The position numbers and the translations under genes are program-made. Below, piece by piece: positions 50,501-59,045 of a stretch of 64,000 bases of DNA. Origin of the DNA: Sphingobium sp. CR2-8 (GTDB lineage Bacteria; Pseudomonadota; Alphaproteobacteria; Sphingomonadales; Sphingomonadaceae); contig NZ_JAYKZY010000002.1 in assembly GCF_035818615.1 (NCBI RefSeq), positions 2,358,501-2,422,500 of the forward strand, given 5' to 3'. The notes under the pieces were generated by a model. It did no database searches. It saw nothing but the letters and a program-made list of their open reading frames with translations, and was not told where the DNA came from. The number at the start of each line of letters is the position of its first letter. Within the stretch, counting starts at the first letter, position 1.

Positions 50501-51859
50501 CTAAGAAACAGCCGTACCAGGTTCCGCGGGCATTTCATGCAGGATGAAGCCGAAGGCCTTGGTACGGCGCTGCAGATTGCCGATCACCCGGCTGCGATAG
50601 CGTTCCTCATATTGTAAGGCACCGGGATCATGATATGCCATGCCATGGCGCAGGCTGTTATAGAACAGCACTGCGATTTTGCGTGCGGTCGCGGTGACCG
50701 CTTTTGCTTTTCCAGCGCGCGCCGACAGCCTTCGGTAAAAAGCGCCCAGCGTGGTGTCACTTCGACCGATGGTGGTTGCGGCCAGACGCAGGAGTGCTGC
50801 AGCGCGGCTCGAAGATCGTCGAGTTTTCGACGACAGCAACTTACCGCCCGATATCTTGTTGCCCGGCGCCAGGCACAGCCAGGACGTAAAATGCTTTGAA
50901 CTGGGCCATGCCGCAAGATCGGTCCCGCACTCCCCGACCAGCTTGAGCGCGAGCGATGGGCCAATCCCGTGGATCTGCGTCAGGTCCACGCCCAGCACGC
51001 GATACAGAGCGGAGCGGACCTCAAAGTCAGTGGTGTTCACCTGTCGCCCTTTGGTCCGGACTTTTGGGAGGTGGCGAACGTCATGGCCGTTGTTGATTTC
51101 GAGCGCCTTGAGCGCGACTTCAAGCTTTCGATCACATTCGAGAACTTTGGTTTGGTAGAAGTCGAACAGGGCCAGGGATTGGCCGAGCGCGAAGATGTGC
51201 TCGTCCCGCCAGTTCCCTGATCAAGCGGCACAGATGGTCTCAATCGTCGCGTGGCATCGGACGTCATGCATTTGCGCCAGCGTGTTGGGCGTACGTGCCC
51301 CGCTCACAATGGCCCTGATTATCCGCATGCCCGTCACGCCGGTGATGTCGGAGACGACGTGATGGAGTTGCACATTCATTTCCATCAGCGCCTTTTGCAT
51401 GTGCTGAATATGCGAAGCAGCGTATTCGATCAGCCGCTCGCGCTGCCGTAGATAGGCACGCATAGTCGCCACGCCCGCCTCGGGACAAAAACTCCCCCGC
51501 AGCAGCCCGTAGCTGTGCAGGCGTTGCAGCCATGCAGCGTCGCTGACGTCGGTTTTGCGACCCGGTACATTCTTGGCATATCGCGCATTGACCAGGATCA
51601 CCTCGAAGCCATGTCCTTCAAGCACTTCATAGGCTGGGATCCAGTAAACACCGGTCGATTCCATCGCGACAGTCGTGACGCCATATGCCTTGAACCAGCG
51701 GGCCATATCATGGAGATCGCCGGTGAATGCCCCAAACGCTCGTACCGGATTATCATCGGCGTTCGGATTTATGGCCGCCATATGCATGGTCGATCCAATG
51801 TCGATGGCAGCGGCGCGTGGATTGACCATAGCTAGCGCGCCGGATTTTGATCGTTTCAT
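50501..51859 (-). pseudogene. IS110-family transposase with an in-frame stop
   Basis: The N-terminal DEDD domain (AAIDIGSTMHM, VAMESTGVYW, RKTDVSDAAWLQ) and the C-terminal IS116/IS110/IS902 domain (LTQIHGIGPSLALKLVGE, WLCLAPGNKISGG with the Ser-bearing region, LRHGMAYHD) lie in the same frame but are divided by a TGA at 51221-51223. Both halves remain recognisable, giving ~452 codons in all. A lone nonsense or a small compensated indel explains the split. Confidence 0.85.
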
Positions 51860-52085
51860 TCCAAGTCCTCCTTTAAAACAGGAGGGTATGGGCGATGCTA
51901 AACGTCATCTTCCTAACCTGGATCGCCGCAAAACAGCGTCGCCACTCTCAAGTACGCAAACACCCACGGGCCACGTTTTTTTAACGGGGTATCATGCCTC
52001 CAATAAGCCATCGGCCGCGACCCTCCCGGCCGTACCATAGCACGACCCGTTTCTACCGCGCACAGGCGGGCTTCGCCGGCGACGG
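51860..52085 (-). other. Non-coding end of the IS110 element, possible bridge-RNA region
   Basis: About 226 bases separate the transposase start from the element's edge. IS110-group elements are known to encode a structured guide (bridge) RNA in the long non-coding end upstream of the transposase. This segment fits that position and length. No guide loops were worked out, so this is only a candidate. Confidence 0.3.
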
Positions 52086-52341
52086 TTTTTTAGGATATCG
52101 CGCTCCTTGGTTACCCGAGCCAGTTCGCGTTTCAACTGGCGGATCTCTGCATCCTTGCCGGCATCGCCGGACACCACCTCCGCCAGTTGTCGCTTCCAAG
52201 CATACAGCGAATGCTGACTGACGCCGATCCGCTCGGAGCCGAAGGCCAGCGCAGCTAAACCTCCGCTACCGGATACCCACGCTCGGTAATCTGGGCCACC
52301 GCATCACGCTTGAAATTATCGCTGAAATTAGACTTCGCCAT
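52086..52341 (-). pseudogene. IS3-family OrfA, interrupted
   Basis: It begins ATG at 52341 (AKSNFSDNFKRDAVAQITERGYPVAEV), with an HTH typical of OrfA, but reaches a stop at 52255-52257 before VSQHSLYAWKRQLAE in a displaced frame. The second part has the coiled-coil AEIRQLKRELARVTKERDIL and reaches the heptamer A AAA AAC, a classic -1 slippery site for making OrfAB. The IS110 insertion separates this from OrfB. Confidence 0.75.
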
Positions 52342-52369
52342 CGTCGCTTCCTGTCCTCAAAATTAGGAT

Positions 52370-52400
52370 AGAAGGCGTCCAGAAATCGAGGGGCTATTCA
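52370..52400 (-). repeat. Right terminal inverted repeat of the IS3 element
   Basis: The mate of 49555-49585 (28 of 31 positions match), ending ...GGCTATTCA. Beyond it the sequence is unrelated to the peptidase gene on the left side. Confidence 0.88.
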
Positions 52401-52513
52401 ATGCGCATAATAATGCCATGTCGAACACTCTATAGTCCACGCCCGCCAAAGTTAGGAACGTGTTTAAACATGGGTCACTTCTAGTGAAAATTGGACGCTC
52501 CCCCGGTTACCTC

Positions 52514-54433
52514 TCAGCGGTGATCAACAGGTAAAGCAACGGACAGATGCGGAGGTTGATTATAAGCTGTATTCTGCCACGCAACGCCAAGCCGGTAGAC
52601 AGGATCATGCATCAACGTCACCAATCGAACAGTCGTTGGGTAGGGCGTCGCGTAGATGCGCAATTCCCGGCTATCCTCGCTGCGCAGCACAAGTTCCTCG
52701 CGCCAGTCGCCAAGGATATCGGCGGACAGAGCCGGATTAGCCTTTGTACCGTTATTGGACGCCACGCCTTTGGGAGAGAGGAGAGGACGTTCCGTGGCGT
52801 TCGTCCAGTCCCATTTGGTGATCGTTGTGCCGTCCAGAAGTTCGCGCAATGTGTCGCCATCCCACCAGATGCCGAAATTCGCCGCGCGCGGATGGCCGCC
52901 GGGAATGACATTGCCTTTCGCATCCCACAGGTCGGCCGAGTTGCTTGCCCATGATTCTGCGCCGGGATGACTGGGATCGATGTCCATGGCAATGCCGCGC
53001 CCGGTGTCCTTTTCCGCTGGCTTGGTCCACAATATCGCGCCGGTGCGCGCATCCAGCATAGCCGCGCCGATACCGCCGTTGGACCGCATATCTTCATGAA
53101 CGCCGAACTTTTCCAGCCCCGGGCGGTCAGGGTCCAGATCGGAAACATGCATGGCGTCGCCATGGAACAGGCGCGCACTCCACAGTCCGCGCCCATCATC
53201 ATCAACCGCCATTGATCCGTAGATGACTTCATCACGCCCATCGCCATCCACATCAGCGACCGACAACTGGTGATTACCCTGCCCCCCATAGGCGCTGTTG
53301 CCCGGCGCCGCGCTATCGAACAACCAGCGACGGCTTAACTTGCCGTTCCGAAAGTCCCATGCGGCGATCGTCGAGCGGGCATAATAGCCCCTACCGAAAA
53401 TCAGGCTGGCATGGCGTCCGTCGAGGAAGCCGACTCCGGCCAGATATCGGTCCGACCGATTGCCATAACCATCACCCCACAGTTCGGCCATCCGTTCCGC
53501 CGATGGCTGGTTATCGTCGGCGCGCGGCGGGCTGTATTCGGCGGTCGAACGTGCGCGCCCGGTACGTCCGTCGAACACGGTCAGATATTCGGGACCGGAA
53601 AGAACACGACCTTTCAACCGCGCCACGCGGCGACCATCCGGCAATATCGTCGCGCCGGTGCGATCGCCTTGCGGCGTTTCGCCATCATGTTCGCGCCAGT
53701 CGGCCTTGGCATCGCCGATGACCGTTCCTGCACCGTCGACCGTGCCGTCTGCGGTCTTCATCGCAACCTCAGCCCGACCGTCGCCATCCAGATCGAATAC
53801 CATGAACTGCGTGTAGTGCGCGCCCGACCGGATGTTGGGACCAAGGTCGATACGCCACAATTTTTTGCCATCCAGCGTATAGGCGTCGATCAGTGTTTCG
53901 CCGGTATAGCCGCCAAAGGCATTATCTTTGGCAATGGACGGATACCATTTGACCACCAGTTCATAACGACCATCTCCGTCCAGGTCGCCAACGCTGACGT
54001 CATTTGCGCTGTAGCTATATCGTTCGCCATCCGGCGTCACCCGATCTGCGGGGACGTCCATCGGTATCGCCAGATAACCTTCGGACCAAGGGCGGACGCC
54101 CCTCCCTGAAGCTTTCATATTGCCGGTGGATATAGCGTAGAGGGAATTCACCTGCCCCTGCACATCATGGAAGCTGGTCGCGGCCGTTCTGTCTAGGCGC
54201 GCAATTTGGGCACCATCACGCCAAAGTATGAAATCGATGGCTTCTCTGTCCGTTGCCAGCAATCGCCAGGAGATATGGTTTCCCTCGCCCGATGCCGCCG
54301 GGATCACAACAAGCCCGCGATCGAGCTTTTCCACAGGACGGGCGCAGACCCCGCTGGCCGCCATTGCCGCCCCGACAAGAAGGATGCCCCTGATCAGATT
54401 CCTGCTGCGCCTGCCTGTCATATCCATCCTCAT
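52514..54433 (-). CDS. Rhamnogalacturonan lyase (PL11)
   Basis: The 639 aa secreted enzyme is a PL11 rhamnogalacturonan-I lyase, which cleaves the rhamnose-galacturonate backbone by beta-elimination. It has a signal peptide (ILLVGAAMAASGVCA), an eight-bladed beta-propeller with calcium-type loops DLDGDGRYE, DLDGDGRAE and DVDGDGRDE, and the family segments GRGYYARSTIAAWD and WDGDTLRELLDG. It sits alone on the minus strand, divergent from the TonB receptor gene, with a palindromic operator between. Confidence 0.95.
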   Translation of the reverse strand: MRMDMTGRRSRNLIRGILLVGAAMAASGVCARPVEKLDRGLVVIPAASGEGNHISWRLLATDREAIDFILWRDGAQIARLDRTAATSFHDVQGQVNSLYAISTGNMKASGRGVRPWSEGYLAIPMDVPADRVTPDGERYSYSANDVSVGDLDGDGRYELVVKWYPSIAKDNAFGGYTGETLIDAYTLDGKKLWRIDLGPNIRSGAHYTQFMVFDLDGDGRAEVAMKTADGTVDGAGTVIGDAKADWREHDGETPQGDRTGATILPDGRRVARLKGRVLSGPEYLTVFDGRTGRARSTAEYSPPRADDNQPSAERMAELWGDGYGNRSDRYLAGVGFLDGRHASLIFGRGYYARSTIAAWDFRNGKLSRRWLFDSAAPGNSAYGGQGNHQLSVADVDGDGRDEVIYGSMAVDDDGRGLWSARLFHGDAMHVSDLDPDRPGLEKFGVHEDMRSNGGIGAAMLDARTGAILWTKPAEKDTGRGIAMDIDPSHPGAESWASNSADLWDAKGNVIPGGHPRAANFGIWWDGDTLRELLDGTTITKWDWTNATERPLLSPKGVASNNGTKANPALSADILGDWREELVLRSEDSRELRIYATPYPTTVRLVTLMHDPVYRLGVAWQNTAYNQPPHLSVALPVDHR

Positions 54434-54498
54434 CCTTCGGCCAATTGATGCTGTCGCCGATCATTGCGTCTGCATGTCGGACAAATCGCCGCCTGTCA

Positions 54499-54535
54499 AT
54501 TATGTCCCACCATGTGGATCATGGTAGGACATAAT
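54499..54535. promoter_or_regulatory. Large palindromic operator between PL11 and TonB receptor genes
   Basis: Arms 54499-54514 and 54520-54535 are complementary at 15 of 16 positions around a five-base centre TGGAT. The right arm reads CATGGTAGGACATAAT. The site is placed between two divergent genes of the same locus, and the TGGT...ACA-type half resembles GntR/FadR-family boxes. The regulator gene is not in the window. Confidence 0.65.
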
Positions 54536-54600
54536 GGTATTTTATTTGCACCGGCAAATCAAACAGGTTAGAGCTGAAACATAAGAATTGGGTCCGCTTC

Positions 54601-54616
54601 AGAATCGAAAGATTCT
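54601..54616 (+). other. Leader hairpin with GAAA tetraloop before the TonB receptor gene
   Basis: AGAATC (54601-54606) pairs perfectly with GATTCT (54611-54616) around GAAA, a GNRA-type loop. It lies about 30 bases before the start codon, probably in the 5' untranslated region. It may stabilise the mRNA or bind a factor; function is speculative. Confidence 0.35.
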
Positions 54617-54645
54617 TCTGGAGAGAGATGCACAGGGAGGTGCCA

Positions 54646-57600
54646 ATGAATTTTCGTGCCGTTTTCGCGCGTTCACGCCGCTCAGCTTCAATCGTGGCGC
54701 TCGCCGCAGGTATATGGTGTCCGGCCATGGCCTACGCACAATCAGATGACGCGTCGGCCCAACAGGAAGATGCCGGTCAGGCGGACAAGAGCGAAGGACG
54801 CGTCGCCACGCGCGCTGTCCCTAATAGCGATATCGTCGTGACCGGCACCCGCGCGTCGCTGCAGTCCGCTATCTCGCGCAAGCGCAACGCTGGCACAGTT
54901 GTCAATTCGATCGTGGCAGAGGATATTTCCAGTTTTCCCGACAAGAATGTGGGCGAAGCTCTGTCGCGCATCACCGGCGTCCAGTTGGACCGCGATTTCG
55001 GCGAAGGCACGGCAGTGTCCATTCGCGGTGTCGAGCCGCAACTCAATCGTATCGAAATCAACGGCGTGAGCCAGCAGTCTGCTGGCGGCGGGCGCGGCGG
55101 CGATTTTCGTGAACTGCAGGTCGAACTGGTTAAGTCGATCGATGTGTGGAAAGGCTACACCGTTGATCTGACGGAAGGCGGCATCGGCGGCACCGTGAGC
55201 GTGGAAACGCGCCGTCCGCTTGAAATCGTCAAGCCTATCTTTGTCATTAAGGGTGAAGCCCAGCGGCTGGACCTTACCGGAACATGGAAACCGCGCGTCA
55301 ACCTGACTGCTGCACGCAGCGATCTATTGGGTGGTCGGCTGGGCCTGCTCATCAACGTCACGCATAACCAGGTCGATACCCGCCAAGATTATGCGTCGAA
55401 CACCAACTGGAACCGGCTGGCCGACTTTGATCGTTCCGCGGAAAAGACTGTCGCAAACGCCGATTATGCCAATTTCAATACATATGAAAGTTGTGCAGGC
55501 GTAACTGGGACCACCACTGCGCTTGCCACCAGCAATCGTCTGGCATGCGAAACCCAGTTTTTCGACTGGGCACCCACGATCGCGCGTTATCGCACGCTCG
55601 ACCGCACCGACAAGCGCACCTCAGCCGATTTTCAGGCGCAGTTCCGCGTTGCGGACAATTTCGACATTTGGGGTCAGGCAACGATCAACAATCGTCGGCA
55701 GCAGCTTCGCGACACCAACTATTCCGTCAACGCCGATCGGTTTGAACGCTTCAACTATGACGCAGCGCTTGCCACCAACGCCGCCGGCGCTGCGTCGCGC
55801 CCGCGCATCACGGCCGGCACCTTCTCCATTGATCAGGAAACGCATACAGTCACCAGTTGGCTGAGCAACGTCAATGGTGTCAATGCCGGGACGGTTGCCG
55901 CACCCGCCTATACCGGCGCGAACAACATTATCGGCGTGCAGCGCCGCGATTTTAGCTATGACCAGAAGACCAAATATTATCAGACTGGCTTCAACTGGTC
56001 GGTAGGCCGGATGAAAATGGTTGGCATGGCGTCGAAGTCGTCGGCGCACCTGATCAACAATACGAACCTGGTCGGGCTGACGGCCAGTGTCGGTGGCATC
56101 AATATCGATCGCCAGAATGACCTTGGCATACCGGTCTTCACTTTCCCCGGCAGCTTCGACGCGGCGGACCCCAATGTCTATGCGGACCTCAACCGGCGCG
56201 GCGCGAACGGCCAGTTGCTGAATGTGGCTGGCCCCAACGTCCAGTATCGACCGTCTGATAATGGAACGAGCGAGAAGCAGTTCAAACTCGATGTCGATTA
56301 TGACACCCGCGATCTGCTGCCCTTCATTTCGAAAATCGAAATAGGCGGACAGTATCGCGACCAGAACTATTATTCATACGCTGGTGGCGGCGCACGATTG
56401 CTGAAAGAGGCTGTAGCCGCCGTGCCAAGCGCCGGAATCCCGGCATCACCGGCCGTTTATCAGACCGGGGCGAATGTCAGCCTGGGTTCCGTCATCGGCG
56501 CGGTTCCCGCATCCGGGCCGGCCGCCGGAACCGTCTATTTGACGCCCGCCCAATATCAGCAGTTCATCGCGTCCAACACTGGTGTAACAGGCGGCAAACC
56601 GCTGTTCACCGGCCTGTCCGGTGCGCCCGATGGCGCGCCCAGTCGGCTTGCCATTCCACTGTTCAACTATGACGCCCTGTCCCGCTATTTCGACCTGTCG
56701 GGCTTTGACCAGGATGTGGTGCGCAATGCCGACGGCCTGCCGCAGATCCCAGCCTATGTCATCGACGAGACGATTGCCGCAGGCTATCTCAAGTTCAATT
56801 TCGAACAGGACATATTCGGCATGAAGCTGTCCGGCAATTTCGGGGTGCGTTATACCCGCACCAAGGACACCGGGACCAGTTCGAACACGCGCCGCGAAAC
56901 ACGTATCCGGCCCGGCACTGGCCAGACCGTGAACGGCGTGGTCATTCCGGCGGTGATCGAAACGGGCGTCATCACCGCCGTGCAGCAGATTTCGATCAGC
57001 AACACCTATGATGACTGGCTGCCTGCGATCAACCTGTCGCTGGAAGCGACGCCGGACCTGTATATCCGCGCGACCTATGCCAAGAATATGGCGCGGCCAA
57101 AGGTCATTGACCTGTCGCCGGCGGTCAACTGCGTGTTCGACCTGACCAACTCGGCTGGACTGGACGATGTTTGCACCGCCGGCAATCCCGACCTGCAGCC
57201 CTATCGCGCAGACCAGTATGACCTGAACGTCGCCTGGTATCCCAATGCCGACACGATGATCAGCGTAGGTTATTATTATAAGAATCTGAAGAGCTTCATC
57301 CTTCCCGCACAAACGCGCAGCGGCGTCGACCTGTTCAAGGACGGGGTCACCTATACCGTGCGTCAGCCGATCAACGGTTTTGGCGCCAAGCTGGACGGCA
57401 TCGAAGCCAGCGCGCAGACGGTTTTCAGCTTCCTGCCTCCGCCGTTTGACGGACTGGGCGTGTCGGGCAACATCACCTATGCCCGCGCGCTGGAAACGGC
57501 CCTGACCAATCAGGCGACCAATGAACCGTTGAAGGAATTCCCCGGCCTGTCGAAATTCACCTACAATGGGCGGATTTTCTACGACAAGGGCTTTCTCAAC

Positions 57601-57861
57601 GCGAGCCTGACCTATAACCGGCGCACCAGTTGGTTGGCGGAGGCAGCGAACGCCGCCAACGCCAACAGCCCTATCTACCGCAAGGGTGAAACCTTCATCG
57701 ATGCCAAGGTGATTTTCCGCCTGACTGACCAGTTCCAGGTGTCGGTGGAAGCGCTCAATCTCGGCAAGGAATTCAGCAAGACCTATATCGATGCGGCCAA
57801 GCCGATCGAATATTATTATCCGGGCCGCCGCCTGTTCATCGGCGCACAGCTCAAGCTGTAA
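54646..57861 (+). CDS. Large TonB-dependent receptor (oligosaccharide class)
   Basis: This 1071 aa outer-membrane receptor has a signal peptide (about residues 1-36), a TonB-box region DIVVTGTRASLQSAISRKR, a plug domain (FPDKNVGEALSRITGVQLD, RGVEPQLNRIEINGV) and a long barrel ending RRLFIGAQLKL. The length and the plug pattern fit the ~1000 aa class used by sphingomonads and relatives for glycan fragments. The ATG at 54646 is preferred over 54628 because gggagg lies seven bases before it. It should import RG-I oligosaccharides released by the lyases. Confidence 0.95.
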   Translation: MNFRAVFARSRRSASIVALAAGIWCPAMAYAQSDDASAQQEDAGQADKSEGRVATRAVPNSDIVVTGTRASLQSAISRKRNAGTVVNSIVAEDISSFPDKNVGEALSRITGVQLDRDFGEGTAVSIRGVEPQLNRIEINGVSQQSAGGGRGGDFRELQVELVKSIDVWKGYTVDLTEGGIGGTVSVETRRPLEIVKPIFVIKGEAQRLDLTGTWKPRVNLTAARSDLLGGRLGLLINVTHNQVDTRQDYASNTNWNRLADFDRSAEKTVANADYANFNTYESCAGVTGTTTALATSNRLACETQFFDWAPTIARYRTLDRTDKRTSADFQAQFRVADNFDIWGQATINNRRQQLRDTNYSVNADRFERFNYDAALATNAAGAASRPRITAGTFSIDQETHTVTSWLSNVNGVNAGTVAAPAYTGANNIIGVQRRDFSYDQKTKYYQTGFNWSVGRMKMVGMASKSSAHLINNTNLVGLTASVGGINIDRQNDLGIPVFTFPGSFDAADPNVYADLNRRGANGQLLNVAGPNVQYRPSDNGTSEKQFKLDVDYDTRDLLPFISKIEIGGQYRDQNYYSYAGGGARLLKEAVAAVPSAGIPASPAVYQTGANVSLGSVIGAVPASGPAAGTVYLTPAQYQQFIASNTGVTGGKPLFTGLSGAPDGAPSRLAIPLFNYDALSRYFDLSGFDQDVVRNADGLPQIPAYVIDETIAAGYLKFNFEQDIFGMKLSGNFGVRYTRTKDTGTSSNTRRETRIRPGTGQTVNGVVIPAVIETGVITAVQQISISNTYDDWLPAINLSLEATPDLYIRATYAKNMARPKVIDLSPAVNCVFDLTNSAGLDDVCTAGNPDLQPYRADQYDLNVAWYPNADTMISVGYYYKNLKSFILPAQTRSGVDLFKDGVTYTVRQPINGFGAKLDGIEASAQTVFSFLPPPFDGLGVSGNITYARALETALTNQATNEPLKEFPGLSKFTYNGRIFYDKGFLNASLTYNRRTSWLAEAANAANANSPIYRKGETFIDAKVIFRLTDQFQVSVEALNLGKEFSKTYIDAAKPIEYYYPGRRLFIGAQLKL

Positions 57862-57878
57862 CGATCATCAGATCAGGT

Positions 57879-57910
57879 ACGGGCGGCATATAGCGATATA
57901 TGTCGCCCGT
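57879..57910 (+). terminator. Stem-loop after the TonB receptor gene
   Basis: A 14-bp stem with one mismatch (57879-57892 with 57897-57910) closes a GCGA loop, 17 bases after the stop codon. No T-run follows, so it may be a weak terminator or an mRNA-protecting 3' structure. The next gene converges. Confidence 0.5.
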
Positions 57911-58003
57911 GCTGCATTATATTGGCGTCCGTACAGGCGCCGTTTTCATGACCACAGCATAACGGTGCCGCCATATCCTTGCCTGCGACACCATCATGTT
58001 GGA

Positions 58004-58990
58004 TCAGGGGCCGTCGGCGGGGATTTTCAATCCGTGCCGGGCGGCAAAGCGGGCATATCGGTTGAGCCACAACCCGGCCCGGCCGTCAGCTTCGAACAGC
58101 GGCGCACCATGCCCTCCTTCTTCGATAATGTGGAGTTCGGCAGGAATATGCGCCTCGCGGCATGCCGTGAACATGGCGATGCTGTTGGCGCAGTCCACCA
58201 CCTTGTCATCGGCCGCATGACCCAGAAAAACCGGCGGTGTGTCCGCCGGAACGTCGAGGTCGAGCGAATATTTCCGCGCTGTCGCCTCATCGGGACTGCT
58301 GCCCAGCAATTCGCGACGTGACTGGCCATGGGCTACCGGCGGCTGCATGCTCACCACCGGAAAGATCATGCTCGCGACCAGAGGTTTGCTATCCTGATCG
58401 TCAGCCGCATCAACTCGGTCATAGCTAGCCACATTCCACCGGGTGGCAAGGCTGCCGCTCAGATGCCCGCCCGCCGAGAAGCCGATCACGGCGACATTGG
58501 CAGGGTCAATATCATAGCGCCGGGCATTTTGCCGGATGACGCGGATTGCACGCTGGGCATCCTGTAGTGGCGTGTCAGGCCCGGCTTTCCAGCCGTCGTG
58601 CGGCAAACGATATAGTAGTTCGAAGGCCGACACCCCCTGCCCCGCGAACCAGCGCGCGATCGCCGAGGGTTTGGTCCCCATTGCCACGCGGGTATATCCG
58701 CCACCGGGGATGATCAGGACCGCAGCACCTGTTGGCTGTGCCGCCGGACATGCCGTCAGCATCGGGGTGGCGACATGGGGCCAGGCCAGATCGTCAGGAT
58801 CACCATCGGCATTACGCCTGACACTTTGGTCCTGAACGCCAGCTGTGGGCAGACCCGGTGCATCCTTTGGCCAAATGGGAAAGCGGTCGCCATAACCAGA
58901 GACTTCTGCATGGGCGATGTCGGCCAGCATCGGGCTCAACGCCACTGCCGATAATCCGCCCAGAAACGCCCGCCTGTCCGTCGATTTCAT
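58004..58990 (-). CDS. Exported alpha/beta hydrolase (acetyl-esterase-like)
   Basis: The 328 aa enzyme starts with a Tat-type signal (DRRAFLGGLSAVALSPML). The hydrolase core shows IIPGGGYTRVAMG (oxyanion loop), GFSAGGHLSG (nucleophile Ser, about residue 170), HAADDKVV (acid) and GGHGAPL (His). It is the last gene of the PL26-PL22 run, so it probably removes acetyl groups from pectin or rhamnogalacturonan fragments. It resembles the frameshifted hydrolase at 19015-19922 in its motifs. Confidence 0.9.
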   Translation of the reverse strand: MKSTDRRAFLGGLSAVALSPMLADIAHAEVSGYGDRFPIWPKDAPGLPTAGVQDQSVRRNADGDPDDLAWPHVATPMLTACPAAQPTGAAVLIIPGGGYTRVAMGTKPSAIARWFAGQGVSAFELLYRLPHDGWKAGPDTPLQDAQRAIRVIRQNARRYDIDPANVAVIGFSAGGHLSGSLATRWNVASYDRVDAADDQDSKPLVASMIFPVVSMQPPVAHGQSRRELLGSSPDEATARKYSLDLDVPADTPPVFLGHAADDKVVDCANSIAMFTACREAHIPAELHIIEEGGHGAPLFEADGRAGLWLNRYARFAARHGLKIPADGP

Positions 58991-59045
58991 CAATCGTCCC
59001 CCAACAAATCCGTCCGTTCGGTCCGCGCGCGATATGCCGTGCCTG

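Larger units (their letters stand above)
50499..52085 (-). mobile_element. IS110-family element nested at the orfA/orfB junction
   Basis: The insertion lies exactly where orfA should run into orfB: upstream the orfA frame stops at a run of six A (52086-52091 region), and its last codons (AAG GCC ACC GCG TAT TT...) reappear near 50497. The ~1.59 kb inserted DNA has one DEDD-type transposase, no terminal inverted repeats and a long non-coding end, as in the IS110 group. Exact ends are estimated from the interrupted reading frame. Confidence 0.75.
49555..52400 (-). mobile_element. IS3-family element, decayed, interrupted by an IS110-family element
   Basis: The element is bounded by 31-bp terminal repeats beginning TG and ending CA. 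Its own parts are 49555 to about 50498 and about 52086 to 52400, together ~1.26 kb, the usual IS3 size. orfA is at the right and orfB at the left, both broken. The insertion between them is an IS110 relative. No target-site duplication is seen at the outer flanks (gac against atg). Confidence 0.85.

Noticed and set aside
49543..52412. Target-site duplication of the IS3 element
   Set aside because: The three to five bases on each side (…atgac and atgcg…) do not match in the correct register.
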